22,470 bases of DNA, taken from Candidatus Woesearchaeota archaeon (GTDB lineage Archaea; Nanobdellota; Nanobdellia; Woesearchaeales; JACJVV01). Under the pieces are notes generated by a model. The model was not told the origin of the DNA and searched no databases. It was given only the letters and a program-made list of their open reading frames with translations. Below, one piece after another: positions 1-6,499 of this stretch; position 1 is the first letter of the stretch; each line of letters opens with the position of its first letter. The stretch is taken from positions 1-22,470 of the forward strand of contig JACJVV010000005.1 of the NCBI GenBank assembly GCA_020637495.1. The letters are read 5' to 3'. A program made the position numbers and the translations under genes.

Positions 1-1
1 C

Positions 2-1828
2 AGTGATGATGACAATGATGGAAAGGATGACAATCAGGATAATTGCCCACTAGTTGCAAATCCATTGCAGGAAGACAATGATGGTGATGGACAAGGAGAT
101 GTATGTGATGTATGCCCTGAAGACTACTTCAACGACGCAGACAATGACAATGTATGCGGTGACATAGATAATTGCCCATTCACTCCTAATAATGACCAGA
201 ATGATGCAGACAATGACGGACTAGGGGACGTATGTGATGCAGATAGCGACAATGATGGATTGAATGACAACAACGACAACTGCCCATTGGTTGCAAACCC
301 TGGACAAGAGGATCATGAAGGAGATGGAATAGGTGACGTCTGTGATGAGGATGATGATAATGATAACACAGCAGATGTTGCAGACAACTGTCCTTTGATA
401 CCTAATGCAGATCAGGCTGATAATGATAATGATGGAGCAGGAGACGCTTGTGACAACGATGATGACAATGATGGTCATGATGATGTAGCAGACAATTGCC
501 AGTTCATAGCAAATCCGATACAGGCAGACCTCGATAATGATGGAATAGGTGATGCTTGTGATCCTGACTATGACAATGACAATGTACTCAATAATGCAGA
601 CAACTGTCCTATTGTAGCAAATCCTGACCAGAATGACAATGACAATGATGGAGCAGGAGACGCTTGCGACAATGATGATGACAATGACTTTGTGAATGAT
701 AATATCGACAACTGTCCATTCATACAAAATCCTAACCAGGCTGATACAGATGGCGATGGCAGAGGAGACGTATGTGATGGTATAGAATGCCAAGATGGGA
801 TTGACAATGACAATGATGGCTATGTTGATTTCCCAGAAGACCTTGGCTGTTCAAGTGCACTAGACAATAACGAAGGAGATGGAGTTGTAGAATGCTATGC
901 TGATAGCGACTGCGGCAACCAATCAACAGAGATATATTGTAATAACAATGCATATACTACTGAAGTCGTAGGGACATTCTGCGTGAATGCAGGAAGCGAG
1001 TACAGCTACTGTGATGCTGTATCAAATATTACAGCTGAACAATGCAGCTACATATGCGACGATTCATTAGGATGCGACTACACAGAATGCTCAGACGGCA
1101 TTGACAATGATGGTGACGAAGCAGTAGACCTAGCTGATTACAGCTGCACTGATGCTTATGATGATGACGAAAGTTCGCCTTACTCAGCATGCCAGGATGG
1201 TATTGACAATGATGGAGACGGTGCAATTGACTCAGAGGATCCAGGATGCTTGGATGCACAGGATAATGATGAATCAGACGCAGCTCCACAATGCAATGAT
1301 GGCATTGACAATGATGGAGATTCATTGATAGACATGAATGATCCTGGATGTTCATCTGGCACAGATGGAAACGAAGGGGATGCTACAGCAGCCTGCCAGG
1401 ACGGAATTGACAACGATGGAGATGGCTTGATAGATACAAAGGATCCAGGATGCTTGTCACCTACAGATGGAGATGAGTTCAATGAGGAAATCTATGTTGA
1501 TCCTTCACTTGGCGATGCAGACATGAAAATAGAAAGGGTAGGCCTTGCTGAATATGTCCAGAGCGGAGATGTACTGATGGTATACATACAGCTAAGGAAC
1601 AGCGATAGGCGTGACCTTGATCATGTAAGGATCCAGGTAGCAATACCAGAGCTAGGAATATCCAGGAGAGCAGGACCATTCGAGATGAACGATGGTGAAG
1701 TAGTCAACAGGAACATCCCTATATTCATACCTTACGGCACAATGCCTGGAGAATATGATGTAAGGATAAAGGCCTATGATGAAGAAGCCTGGAGAACCCA
1801 GCATAGGTATGTTACTGTTGTTGGTTAA
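2..1828 (+). CDS. Secreted/surface protein with thrombospondin type 3-like Ca-binding repeats (5' truncated)
   Basis: The reading frame is open from base 2, so the N-terminus lies outside the window; about 608 residues are visible. The first third holds seven good thrombospondin type 3-like units (pattern DNCPxxxNPxQxDxDxDGxGDxCD) plus one degenerate unit. Two Cys per unit and dense Asp/Asn point to Ca2+ binding outside the cell. A Cys-rich linker follows, interleaved with five units of the pattern CxDGIDNDGDGxIDxxDPGC. The last ~100 residues lack repeats and look like a beta-sandwich (alternating hydrophobic strands), possibly a surface-anchoring or CARDB-like module; that is inference. A TTG at 65 is not a real start because the repeat pattern continues upstream of it. 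A T-rich tract follows the stop. Such proteins are common cell-surface components in DPANN archaea; the ligand is unknown. Confidence 0.85.
   Translation, partial: SDDDNDGKDDNQDNCPLVANPLQEDNDGDGQGDVCDVCPEDYFNDADNDNVCGDIDNCPFTPNNDQNDADNDGLGDVCDADSDNDGLNDNNDNCPLVANPGQEDHEGDGIGDVCDEDDDNDNTADVADNCPLIPNADQADNDNDGAGDACDNDDDNDGHDDVADNCQFIANPIQADLDNDGIGDACDPDYDNDNVLNNADNCPIVANPDQNDNDNDGAGDACDNDDDNDFVNDNIDNCPFIQNPNQADTDGDGRGDVCDGIECQDGIDNDNDGYVDFPEDLGCSSALDNNEGDGVVECYADSDCGNQSTEIYCNNNAYTTEVVGTFCVNAGSEYSYCDAVSNITAEQCSYICDDSLGCDYTECSDGIDNDGDEAVDLADYSCTDAYDDDESSPYSACQDGIDNDGDGAIDSEDPGCLDAQDNDESDAAPQCNDGIDNDGDSLIDMNDPGCSSGTDGNEGDATAACQDGIDNDGDGLIDTKDPGCLSPTDGDEFNEEIYVDPSLGDADMKIERVGLAEYVQSGDVLMVYIQLRNSDRRDLDHVRIQVAIPELGISRRAGPFEMNDGEVVNRNIPIFIPYGTMPGEYDVRIKAYDEEAWRTQHRYVTVVG
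83..1480 (+). repeat. Tandem protein-coding repeats (TSP3-like units, then Cys-DGIDNDGDG units)
   Basis: Two families of in-frame repeats are visible inside the surface-protein gene. From about 2 to 780 the DNCP...GDxCD units recur every ~90-100 nt; from about 788 to 1480 five CxDGIDNDGDG units recur at shorter and variable spacing. Units differ from each other at many synonymous positions, so they are old duplications kept by protein selection rather than fresh copies. Confidence 0.8.
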
Positions 1829-1848
1829 TTTTTATTTTATTCTTTCTA
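1827..1848 (+). terminator. T-rich tract after the surface-protein gene
   Basis: The stop codon is followed at once by runs of T5, T4 and T3 within about 20 bases, without a strong hairpin. Archaeal RNA polymerase commonly terminates at such U-rich tracts. It overlaps the end of the convergent ORF6N gene. Confidence 0.5.
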
Positions 1849-2674
1849 ATATTTTAATTGCAGTCTTTTCAAACTTAGAAAAAGCAAACCATTTCTTTCC
1901 TAAGTCTTTTAGACTAGCACCAAAATGATAAACATCTTCATCCACTATCAAAAATTGATCATGTGACTTCATAAATTTAACAAAAAGGCAACCATACTGT
2001 TTTTCAAACTTATCCACATCAATTTTTTTATAGTTAGCAGTATAAATCTTTAAACTAACCCCTTTCCTTCTCTTATTCAATATTTCAAGGACTGTTTCAT
2101 CAATATAATTATCTATCAAAACTATCTCCTTCTTTGCTGCTTTAACTAAATCACAAACAAACTTGTAAGCATCAAATATTTGTCCATCAAAAAATATACC
2201 TTTATCTGGTATAGTATCTTGCATTGCATCAAATAATGTTCTCAAAGAATTATCATGTTCGATTAATTTTGTTTCAATCTTACCTAACCTTTCAAAAACC
2301 AAAGCATTTGATGCTATAAATTTTCTCATTACCACAAAAGCTCGCATAATAGCTATATTTATTTCAATAGCTTTATCACTATTCAGAACACTAGATAAGT
2401 TAGCAACCCCTTGCTCAGTGAAAGCATATGGTAATGCTCCTCCAAGACTTCTCTTTGAAGGTATCACATTTTGTGATACCAATATATTTATCTCTTTTTT
2501 AGTTAAAATGAACATAAAATCAGAAGGAAATCGATTCTTATTTCTATTGACAGCCTGTTTAAGCGATCTTGTCTCAATACCATAAAAACTTGCCAGATCC
2601 CTATCAAGAATAACCTGATTACCCCTTATACTGTGAATTTTATGCTTTACTTCAAGCACATCATTTTCTTTCAT
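1832..2674 (-). CDS. ORF6N-domain DNA-binding protein with phospholipase D-like C-terminal domain
   Basis: The N-terminal ~100 residues match the ORF6N domain (KilA-N related, found in phage antirepressors and accessory loci): a strand/turn with IRGxxVxLDxDLAxxYG, then an ET..LxQAVxRNxxRFPxDFMFxLT segment. After a short coiled region, the last ~110 residues contain VLIDNYIDETVLEIL and a single HDQFLIVD motif followed by HFGASLKDLGKKWFAFSK, the pattern of a one-copy PLD-like domain often joined to ORF6N. I chose ATG 2674 because the ORF6N domain begins right after it and a TATA-like element at 2705-2713 would place the transcript start just before it. ATG 2698 is the alternative; an even longer frame to 2791 would overlap the divergent gene and code a spurious hydrophobic leader. 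Base composition is more A/T-rich than the repeat gene beside it, suggesting acquisition. Likely a DNA-binding accessory/defence or selfish-element protein; substrate unknown. Confidence 0.8.
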   Translation of the reverse strand: MKENDVLEVKHKIHSIRGNQVILDRDLASFYGIETRSLKQAVNRNKNRFPSDFMFILTKKEINILVSQNVIPSKRSLGGALPYAFTEQGVANLSSVLNSDKAIEINIAIMRAFVVMRKFIASNALVFERLGKIETKLIEHDNSLRTLFDAMQDTIPDKGIFFDGQIFDAYKFVCDLVKAAKKEIVLIDNYIDETVLEILNKRRKGVSLKIYTANYKKIDVDKFEKQYGCLFVKFMKSHDQFLIVDEDVYHFGASLKDLGKKWFAFSKFEKTAIKILERIK

Positions 2675-2704
2675 CTTGAATAAATAAGAATTACCCATTA
2701 AAAT

Positions 2705-2713
2705 AGATATATT
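2705..2713 (-). promoter_or_regulatory. TATA box for the ORF6N gene
   Basis: On the minus strand this reads CAATATATC. A start of transcription ~25 bp further on would fall near 2685, giving a short leader before ATG 2674. Confidence 0.45.
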
Positions 2714-2715
2714 GT

Positions 2716-2731
2716 AATTTTTCGAAAAATT
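2716..2731. promoter_or_regulatory. 16-bp perfect palindrome between divergent promoters
   Basis: AATTTTTCGAAAAATT is its own reverse complement. It lies between the two facing TATA boxes of the ORF6N and protease genes, where a dimeric regulator could control both. A/T-rich background makes part of it cheap, but the CG centre and full 16-bp symmetry are notable. Operator function is inference. Confidence 0.45.
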
Positions 2732-2745
2732 TCCGAAGAATACTG

Positions 2746-2754
2746 TTATAAATT
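2746..2754 (+). promoter_or_regulatory. TATA box for the metzincin-like gene
   Basis: TTATAAATT is centred 25 bp before ATG 2775, the archaeal spacing for a leaderless mRNA starting at the initiation codon. Confidence 0.55.
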
Positions 2755-2774
2755 CAATTAAAACTCCAATTATT

Positions 2775-3437
2775 ATGAGAAAGATTGCCATTATAGACTA
2801 TGATGTAATAAAACCAGAAATAGAAATGATGTTTGAAGCTTTAGATAGATATAAAGAATTCATGACAAATTTAAATCTAACAGTTTCTTTTAATCATGTC
2901 GGAAATGTAAGTGATCTTGAATTAACATTTGAACCAGAAACTAATGGAGATGGTTCATTTTATGATCATGTCGTATCAGGTATTGCATATGAAACTAAAT
3001 TTTTCAATACAAATAGGCCATTAGTAGAAGGCTATACTGACATAATGCTTCTTGTGCCCAATGTTCTAAGGGACTACAATCCTAAAGATTGGCACACTAA
3101 AAAAAGAAACGGAGAAGCATATGGATTTCAAAATAATTATAATGTAAATGGTGGTACAATTATTCTTACAACTGCACCAACAAGAGATTTAAGTGGAAAA
3201 TTAGAAGATAAACATCTTGATTATATTATTAGACATGAATTTGGACATTTATTTATTCCAGCACATGATCTTCCCGAAGATGCAGAAGATAATATAATGA
3301 AACCAATTGTTGAATCAAATCCAGAATACTTAACAAGAAAAAATATAGATTATAATCCTGAACAGATAAAGTCAATGCAAGAAACTTTAGCCAAATGGAA
3401 CTCAAATACAATGAATATATCATGTTGGGATCCATAA
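2775..3437 (+). CDS. Metzincin-like zinc metalloprotease
   Basis: Residues 154-164 read HEFGHLFIPAH, which has the spacing HExxHxxxxxH of metzincins: zinc ligands H154, H158 and H164, general base E155. The usual Gly after the second His is replaced by Ile, an odd feature. A methionine at 175 in EDNIM fits the Met-turn. The N-terminal ~140 residues look like the alpha/beta half of an archaemetzincin-like or related small protease. There is no signal peptide, so a cytosolic protease is expected; archaemetzincin is the closest named family but the Cys residues typical of it are missing, so I do not assign a symbol. Its ATG follows a TATA box at leaderless spacing. It is divergent from the ORF6N protein across ~100 bp holding a perfect palindrome, which suggests a regulated pair. 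Composition is A/T-rich like its neighbour. Confidence 0.75.
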   Translation: MRKIAIIDYDVIKPEIEMMFEALDRYKEFMTNLNLTVSFNHVGNVSDLELTFEPETNGDGSFYDHVVSGIAYETKFFNTNRPLVEGYTDIMLLVPNVLRDYNPKDWHTKKRNGEAYGFQNNYNVNGGTIILTTAPTRDLSGKLEDKHLDYIIRHEFGHLFIPAHDLPEDAEDNIMKPIVESNPEYLTRKNIDYNPEQIKSMQETLAKWNSNTMNISCWDP

Positions 3438-3454
3438 TAAAATTCTTGAAATAT

Positions 3455-3463
3455 TTTATATAT
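3455..3463 (+). promoter_or_regulatory. TATA box for the 48-residue gene
   Basis: TTTATATAT is centred ~26 bp before ATG 3485, fitting a leaderless transcript. Confidence 0.5.
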
Positions 3464-3484
3464 TAGTCTGTTATAGTCTTTATT

Positions 3485-3631
3485 ATGACAAAACCATTCC
3501 TATGCAAAATAGGATTACATAAGTTTTCTAGAGCAAGAACCATAAGTTCAGGCTTTAGAAGCAGAGTTCTTGACGTTGAGAAAAGATGCTCTAGATGTGG
3601 ATTTGTTAAAAGAAAGACTATTCCTAAATAA
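3485..3631 (+). CDS. 48-residue Cys/His mini-protein (DUF1660-like zinc knuckle)
   Basis: ATG 3485 opens a 48-residue frame ending at TAA 3631. It begins MTKPFLCKIGLHKFSRA and has CSRCG near residue 35, so the possible zinc ligands are C7, H12 and the CxxC pair. The CKIGLHK...CxRCG arrangement resembles the small DUF1660-type proteins found in prophages and accessory regions; that match is from memory of the pattern. A TATA box sits at leaderless distance, which supports a real gene. Basic residues (K/R) dominate the C-terminus, so nucleic-acid contact is possible. Function unknown. Confidence 0.6.
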   Translation: MTKPFLCKIGLHKFSRARTISSGFRSRVLDVEKRCSRCGFVKRKTIPK

Positions 3632-3641
3632 GGAAAAAGTT

Positions 3642-3655
3642 TTTATAAAAATATA
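3642..3655 (+). promoter_or_regulatory. TATA box before the 70-residue gene
   Basis: TTTATAAAAATATA is centred so that transcription would begin close to ATG 3671, which starts a four-codon micro-ORF overlapping the next start. Confidence 0.5.
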
Positions 3656-3681
3656 CTTGTTAAAATCAAAATGAAAGACAA

Positions 3682-3894
3682 ATGAGCAATTGCGGTGATA
3701 CAAAAAGTAAAACATATGTAGATTACAAAGATGGAAGTATGTTATGCCTTAAATGCTATAAAAAACTTAAAGATGAATGGAGAACAAGAGATCTATTTGT
3801 GTTAGGGGGTGGTGTAGGATTGATCTTTGATTTCATGGAATGGATTGGTCGAAGCATTAGAAATCTATTTCCAAAGAAAAAAAGCAAAAAATAA
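3682..3894 (+). CDS. Small unknown protein with N-terminal Cys cluster and one hydrophobic segment
   Basis: 70 residues. C4 and the C23-LK-C26 pair could form a zinc knuckle; residues ~40-52 (LFVLGGGVGLIFDF) form one hydrophobic stretch; the tail is very basic (PKKKSKK). No family recognised. A leaderless micro-ORF (ATG 3671, encoding MKDK) ends in TGA that overlaps this ATG as ATGA, so this gene may be read by termination-reinitiation. It lies at the end of the A/T-rich accessory patch, just before the PerR-like operon. Confidence 0.55.
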   Translation: MSNCGDTKSKTYVDYKDGSMLCLKCYKKLKDEWRTRDLFVLGGGVGLIFDFMEWIGRSIRNLFPKKKSKK

Positions 3895-3901
3895 TATTAT
3901 T
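3890..3901. promoter_or_regulatory. 12-bp palindrome upstream of the Fur/PerR-like operon
   Basis: AATAATATTATT is a perfect palindrome ~26 bp upstream of the operon TATA box. Fur-family operators are A/T-rich inverted repeats, so an autoregulatory site is plausible, but such palindromes arise easily in A/T-rich DNA. Confidence 0.3.
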
Positions 3902-3926
3902 CAATCATCCTAATTCATCCAAAACA

Positions 3927-3935
3927 CATATAAAC
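3927..3935 (+). promoter_or_regulatory. TATA box of the peroxide/iron operon
   Basis: CATATAAAC is centred 26 bp before ATG 3957, fitting a leaderless first gene. Later genes in the operon have Shine-Dalgarno-like sequences instead. Confidence 0.55.
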
Positions 3936-3956
3936 AGTACCAAATCCCAACTAGTA

Positions 3957-4313
3957 ATGAGTCCTAATAAGAGAAACACAATACAGAAGACTACTATTCT
4001 AAATTACCTAAGAGAAGTAGACACTCATCCAAATGCAGACACCATCTATAATGATATAAAAGTAAAGATCCCCTCAATATCCAGAGCAACTGTGTATAGG
4101 ATTTTAAATAATCTAGTAGAAGAGAACGAGATAGAAACATTAACAATAGGAAATGAACAACGTTTCGACGGAAAACAGCATGGGCATATCCATATAATAA
4201 CAAAAGACAATATAATAGACCTTGAAGACAAAGCAATACTAAGAGATATCGAAAACCTAGCGAAAAAACACAATCATAAACCAAGAAACATAAAAGTTAT
4301 AGTGGAGGTATAA
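3957..4313 (+). CDS. Fur-family peroxide/metal regulator, PerR-like, without the structural zinc site
   Basis: 118 residues. The winged-helix half shows THPNADTIY and SRATVYRILNNL, diagnostic for the Fur family. The dimerisation half keeps a PerR-type regulatory metal site: H24, D71, H77, H79 and D88 align with the His/Asp ligands of Bacillus PerR by spacing, and the Asp in RFD is the PerR rather than Fur choice. The protein has no cysteine at all: the usual CxxC pairs of the structural zinc site are absent and the segment after HIH is two residues shorter. It is the first gene of an operon with peroxiredoxin 4 nt downstream, then ferritin and Dps, the classic PerR regulon, so it probably represses its own operon and responds to peroxide through Fe-catalysed His oxidation. 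That mode of sensing is inference from the ligand set. Confidence 0.85.
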   Translation: MSPNKRNTIQKTTILNYLREVDTHPNADTIYNDIKVKIPSISRATVYRILNNLVEENEIETLTIGNEQRFDGKQHGHIHIITKDNIIDLEDKAILRDIENLAKKHNHKPRNIKVIVEV

Positions 4314-4317
4314 CAAC

Positions 4318-4878
4318 ATGGTAAAATTGAATGAAGTAGCGCCTGATTTCAAGGCACAGGCATTTGTAAAGAACCAATTCAAAGAGATAAAATTATCTGA
4401 CTACAAAGGGAAATTCGTGATACTGTTCTTCTATCCTGCAGATTTCACATTCGTCTGCCCAACAGAACTAGAAGACATGGCAGACCATTATGATAAGATC
4501 AAAGAATACGGAGAAGTGCTTTCAATATCAACAGATACACATTTTGTGCACAAAGCATGGCATGATGCAAGCGAAGCAATTAAAAAGATCAAATTCCCGA
4601 TGGTAGGTGACCCATTACATGTGATTGCAAAAGCATACAATGTGCTAAGGGATCATGAAGGCCTTTCAGACAGGGCAACAATAATAATCGACCCAGATGG
4701 GATTGTCAAATCAATAGAGATCACAGATGAGCCTATTGGAAGGAATGCTGCAGAGCTCATGAGGAAGCTTGAAGCATTGGATCATGCAAGGAAGAATCCA
4801 GGCATGGTATGTCCAGCAAAATGGAAGCCAGGAGATGCTACACTAAAAGCTGGTATCGATCTAGTCGGAAAAATATGA
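4318..4878 (+). CDS. ahpC: 2-Cys peroxiredoxin, AhpC type
   Basis: 186 residues, full length for AhpC. It reduces hydrogen peroxide and organic peroxides. The peroxidatic Cys is C47 in the motif DFTFVCPTE; the resolving Cys is C165 in VCPAKWKPG, matching the positions in bacterial AhpC, so it is a typical 2-Cys enzyme that forms an intersubunit disulfide. GGAGGT lies just before the ATG. No AhpF or thioredoxin reductase is adjacent, so the electron donor is not given by context; the flavin reductase at 5824-6480 is close but is not an AhpF-type protein. Second gene of the PerR-like operon. Confidence 0.93.
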   Translation: MVKLNEVAPDFKAQAFVKNQFKEIKLSDYKGKFVILFFYPADFTFVCPTELEDMADHYDKIKEYGEVLSISTDTHFVHKAWHDASEAIKKIKFPMVGDPLHVIAKAYNVLRDHEGLSDRATIIIDPDGIVKSIEITDEPIGRNAAELMRKLEALDHARKNPGMVCPAKWKPGDATLKAGIDLVGKI

Positions 4879-4890
4879 TAAGGTGATAAA

Positions 4891-5388
4891 ATGCAAATAA
4901 CAAAAAAAATCAATGATGCACTTAACGTACAGATACAAGAAGAACTTAACAGCGCTTACATCTATCTAGCTATGCAAGCAAAAACAGAGACATTCAACCT
5001 GCCAGGGATCTCAAAATGGTTGAATTTACAATTCCAAGAAGAGATACATCACGCGATGAAGATATTCAATTTCATCAATGAAAGGAATGGTGAAGCACAG
5101 CTATTGCCTATCCCGCAACCAAAAGCAACTTGGAAAAATGCAAAAGAGATATTCGAAGCTGCATACAAGCATGAACAGCACATAACTTCATGCATACACA
5201 AGTTAGTAGACCTTGCAAGAAAAGAAGGCGACCATGCTACTGAGAACATGCTGCAATGGTTCGTTTCAGAACAGGTTGAAGAGGAGACTAACACAAGCAC
5301 TGTGCTTGAACAGATAAAGATGGCAGGAGACAATAAAGGAGCATTGATGATGCTTGATTATGGTCTTGGCAAACGAAAGGGGGAATAA
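4891..5388 (+). CDS. ftn: Ferritin (non-haem, FtnA type)
   Basis: 165 residues forming a four-helix bundle that assembles into a 24-mer iron store. Ferroxidase ligands are visible at the standard positions: E17, E50, H53, E95 (position 94 in many ferritins), E127, with Q128, E130 and E131 in the last helix as in prokaryotic FtnA. There is no axial haem Met pattern, so it is not bacterioferritin. AAGGTGAT provides the ribosome binding site 12 nt after ahpC. It oxidises and stores Fe2+, limiting Fenton chemistry alongside Prx and Dps. Confidence 0.92.
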   Translation: MQITKKINDALNVQIQEELNSAYIYLAMQAKTETFNLPGISKWLNLQFQEEIHHAMKIFNFINERNGEAQLLPIPQPKATWKNAKEIFEAAYKHEQHITSCIHKLVDLARKEGDHATENMLQWFVSEQVEEETNTSTVLEQIKMAGDNKGALMMLDYGLGKRKGE

Positions 5389-5390
5389 GA

Positions 5391-5813
5391 ATGACAAAAG
5401 AGCTTAGCATTTTTTTAGCAGACAATTACGCATTGTACATAAAATTGCACAACTACCATTACAATGTGACTGGACCACAATTCTTCCCTATCCATGAAGG
5501 ACTAGAGAAAGCTTACACTGAATTGACAACAGCTATCGATGACGTAGCTGAAAGGATCAGGCAACTAGGGAGCAAAGTTGATGTAACTCTAAAAAACATC
5601 GACTCACTGAAGACCATCTCAGATCCAGACTGCAATAAGAGTGCAGGAGATATGGTGAAAGATGTTATAGAATCATTGAAAAGCATGGTCAAATCAGCTA
5701 AAGAGATAGAGTCTAAAGCATCTGACAGCGGTGATATAGCTACATCTGATCTCATGACTCAAAGGATCTCAATAATGGAAAAAAACATTTGGTTGCTGGA
5801 AAGCAGCCTTTGA
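5391..5813 (+). CDS. dps: Dps-family iron-storage/DNA-protection protein
   Basis: 140 residues, slightly shorter than most Dps. The inter-subunit ferroxidase set is intact with canonical spacing: H23, H35, D50 and E54 (H-x11-H-x14-D-x3-E) in LHNYHYNVTGPQFFPIH and DDVAER. It would form a 12-mer that oxidises Fe2+ using hydrogen peroxide. There is no Lys-rich N-terminal tail, so direct DNA binding is uncertain. It starts 2 nt after the ferritin stop with a G-rich ribosome binding site, and is the last gene of the operon before a T-run. Confidence 0.9.
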   Translation: MTKELSIFLADNYALYIKLHNYHYNVTGPQFFPIHEGLEKAYTELTTAIDDVAERIRQLGSKVDVTLKNIDSLKTISDPDCNKSAGDMVKDVIESLKSMVKSAKEIESKASDSGDIATSDLMTQRISIMEKNIWLLESSL

Positions 5814-5829
5814 TTTTTTTATTTTATAA
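5814..5829 (+). terminator. T-run ending the peroxide/iron operon
   Basis: T7 followed by ATTTTAT directly after the dps stop; typical archaeal U-tract terminator in the 10-nt gap between convergent genes. Confidence 0.5.
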
Positions 5830-6480
5830 TTCAGTCACAACTTCCAGAGCACCCTTAGAATACAGGAAATCCTTCATCTCTTTTATGAAATCCATAGGTC
5901 CGCATAGATAGAACACACGCTTGAAATCATCGACTTTCTCCTCTATCATCTTTGCATCTATCCTTCCATGCTTGTAATTATCAATCTTCTCTCTTGTCAA
6001 TGTTATCACTGCATTGTCTCCAAGATATTCCTTAAGCTCCTTCTCATTTATGATATCAAGATTGCTCTTGCAGCTGTAGAATAACAGATTCTCATCACTG
6101 ACTCCTTCTTTCCGATCTAGTTCTCTTAGTATTGCTATGAAAGGTGTTATGCCGCAGCCTCCTGCAATGAAGATCCCATTTCCTTTGAAAGACATCTTGC
6201 CCCAGGCGTTTGTTATCTCCAGCTCATCACCTACTTTCAATTGCTGCATCTTCATTGTAAATCCACCACCATTAGGATAGATCCTTATGATGAATTCAAG
6301 ATGATCGTCAGAAGGCAATGAAGTCATGGTGAAAGGCTTTGGCTTCTCTATACCTGGCATCCAGATCGAGACTGCTTGCCCTGGTTTGTAATCATAACCG
6401 GCAGGCTTGGTGACAACTATCCTTAGCGTATTACGCAAAATCTCATCGAATTCCAATATCCTTACTTTGTGTTTTATCAT
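5824..6480 (-). CDS. FAD/NAD(P)-binding flavoprotein reductase (FNR superfamily)
   Basis: 218 residues: an FAD-binding barrel (residues ~1-95, with GQAVSIWMPG and KPFTMTSLPSD in place of the common RxYS) and a NAD(P)-binding half (AGGCGITPFIAILREL, then YLCGPMDFIKEM). No [2Fe-2S] domain at either end, so it resembles flavodoxin/ferredoxin reductases or the reductase half of oxygenases. It would pass electrons from NAD(P)H to an unidentified acceptor. It is the second gene of a minus-strand operon, 19 nt after an HxlR regulator, so expression is probably redox-controlled by that regulator. It is also related in fold to HydG of the hydrogenase further on but is clearly shorter. Confidence 0.85.
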   Translation of the reverse strand: MIKHKVRILEFDEILRNTLRIVVTKPAGYDYKPGQAVSIWMPGIEKPKPFTMTSLPSDDHLEFIIRIYPNGGGFTMKMQQLKVGDELEITNAWGKMSFKGNGIFIAGGCGITPFIAILRELDRKEGVSDENLLFYSCKSNLDIINEKELKEYLGDNAVITLTREKIDNYKHGRIDAKMIEEKVDDFKRVFYLCGPMDFIKEMKDFLYSKGALEVVTEL

Positions 6481-6499
6481 TTTAGAAAAAAAGAAACAA

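Noticed and set aside
221..793. Long antisense frame (190 codons) opposite the TSP3-like repeats
   Set aside because: It is an effect of the repeated Asp/Asn codons (GAT/AAT read as ATC/ATT on the other strand), giving an Ile/Val-rich product with no family features and no promoter.
1..1480. Possible CRISPR-like array because of regular short repeats
   Set aside because: Repeats are in-frame protein units with synonymous variation and no constant repeat/unique spacer structure.
1832..2100. PLD domain judged inactive because the HKD motif reads HDQFLIVD without Lys
   Set aside because: HDxF variants are common in the ORF6N-linked PLD-like family as I recall it, so loss of activity cannot be claimed.
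2675..2791. N-terminal extension of the ORF6N protein with a hydrophobic leader
   Set aside because: It would overlap the divergent protease start and its promoter; the hydrophobic residues come from A/T-rich noncoding DNA.
5824..6480. Flavin reductase as AhpF partner for the peroxiredoxin
   Set aside because: It lacks the AhpF/thioredoxin-reductase CxxC active site and belongs to the FNR fold with its own regulator.
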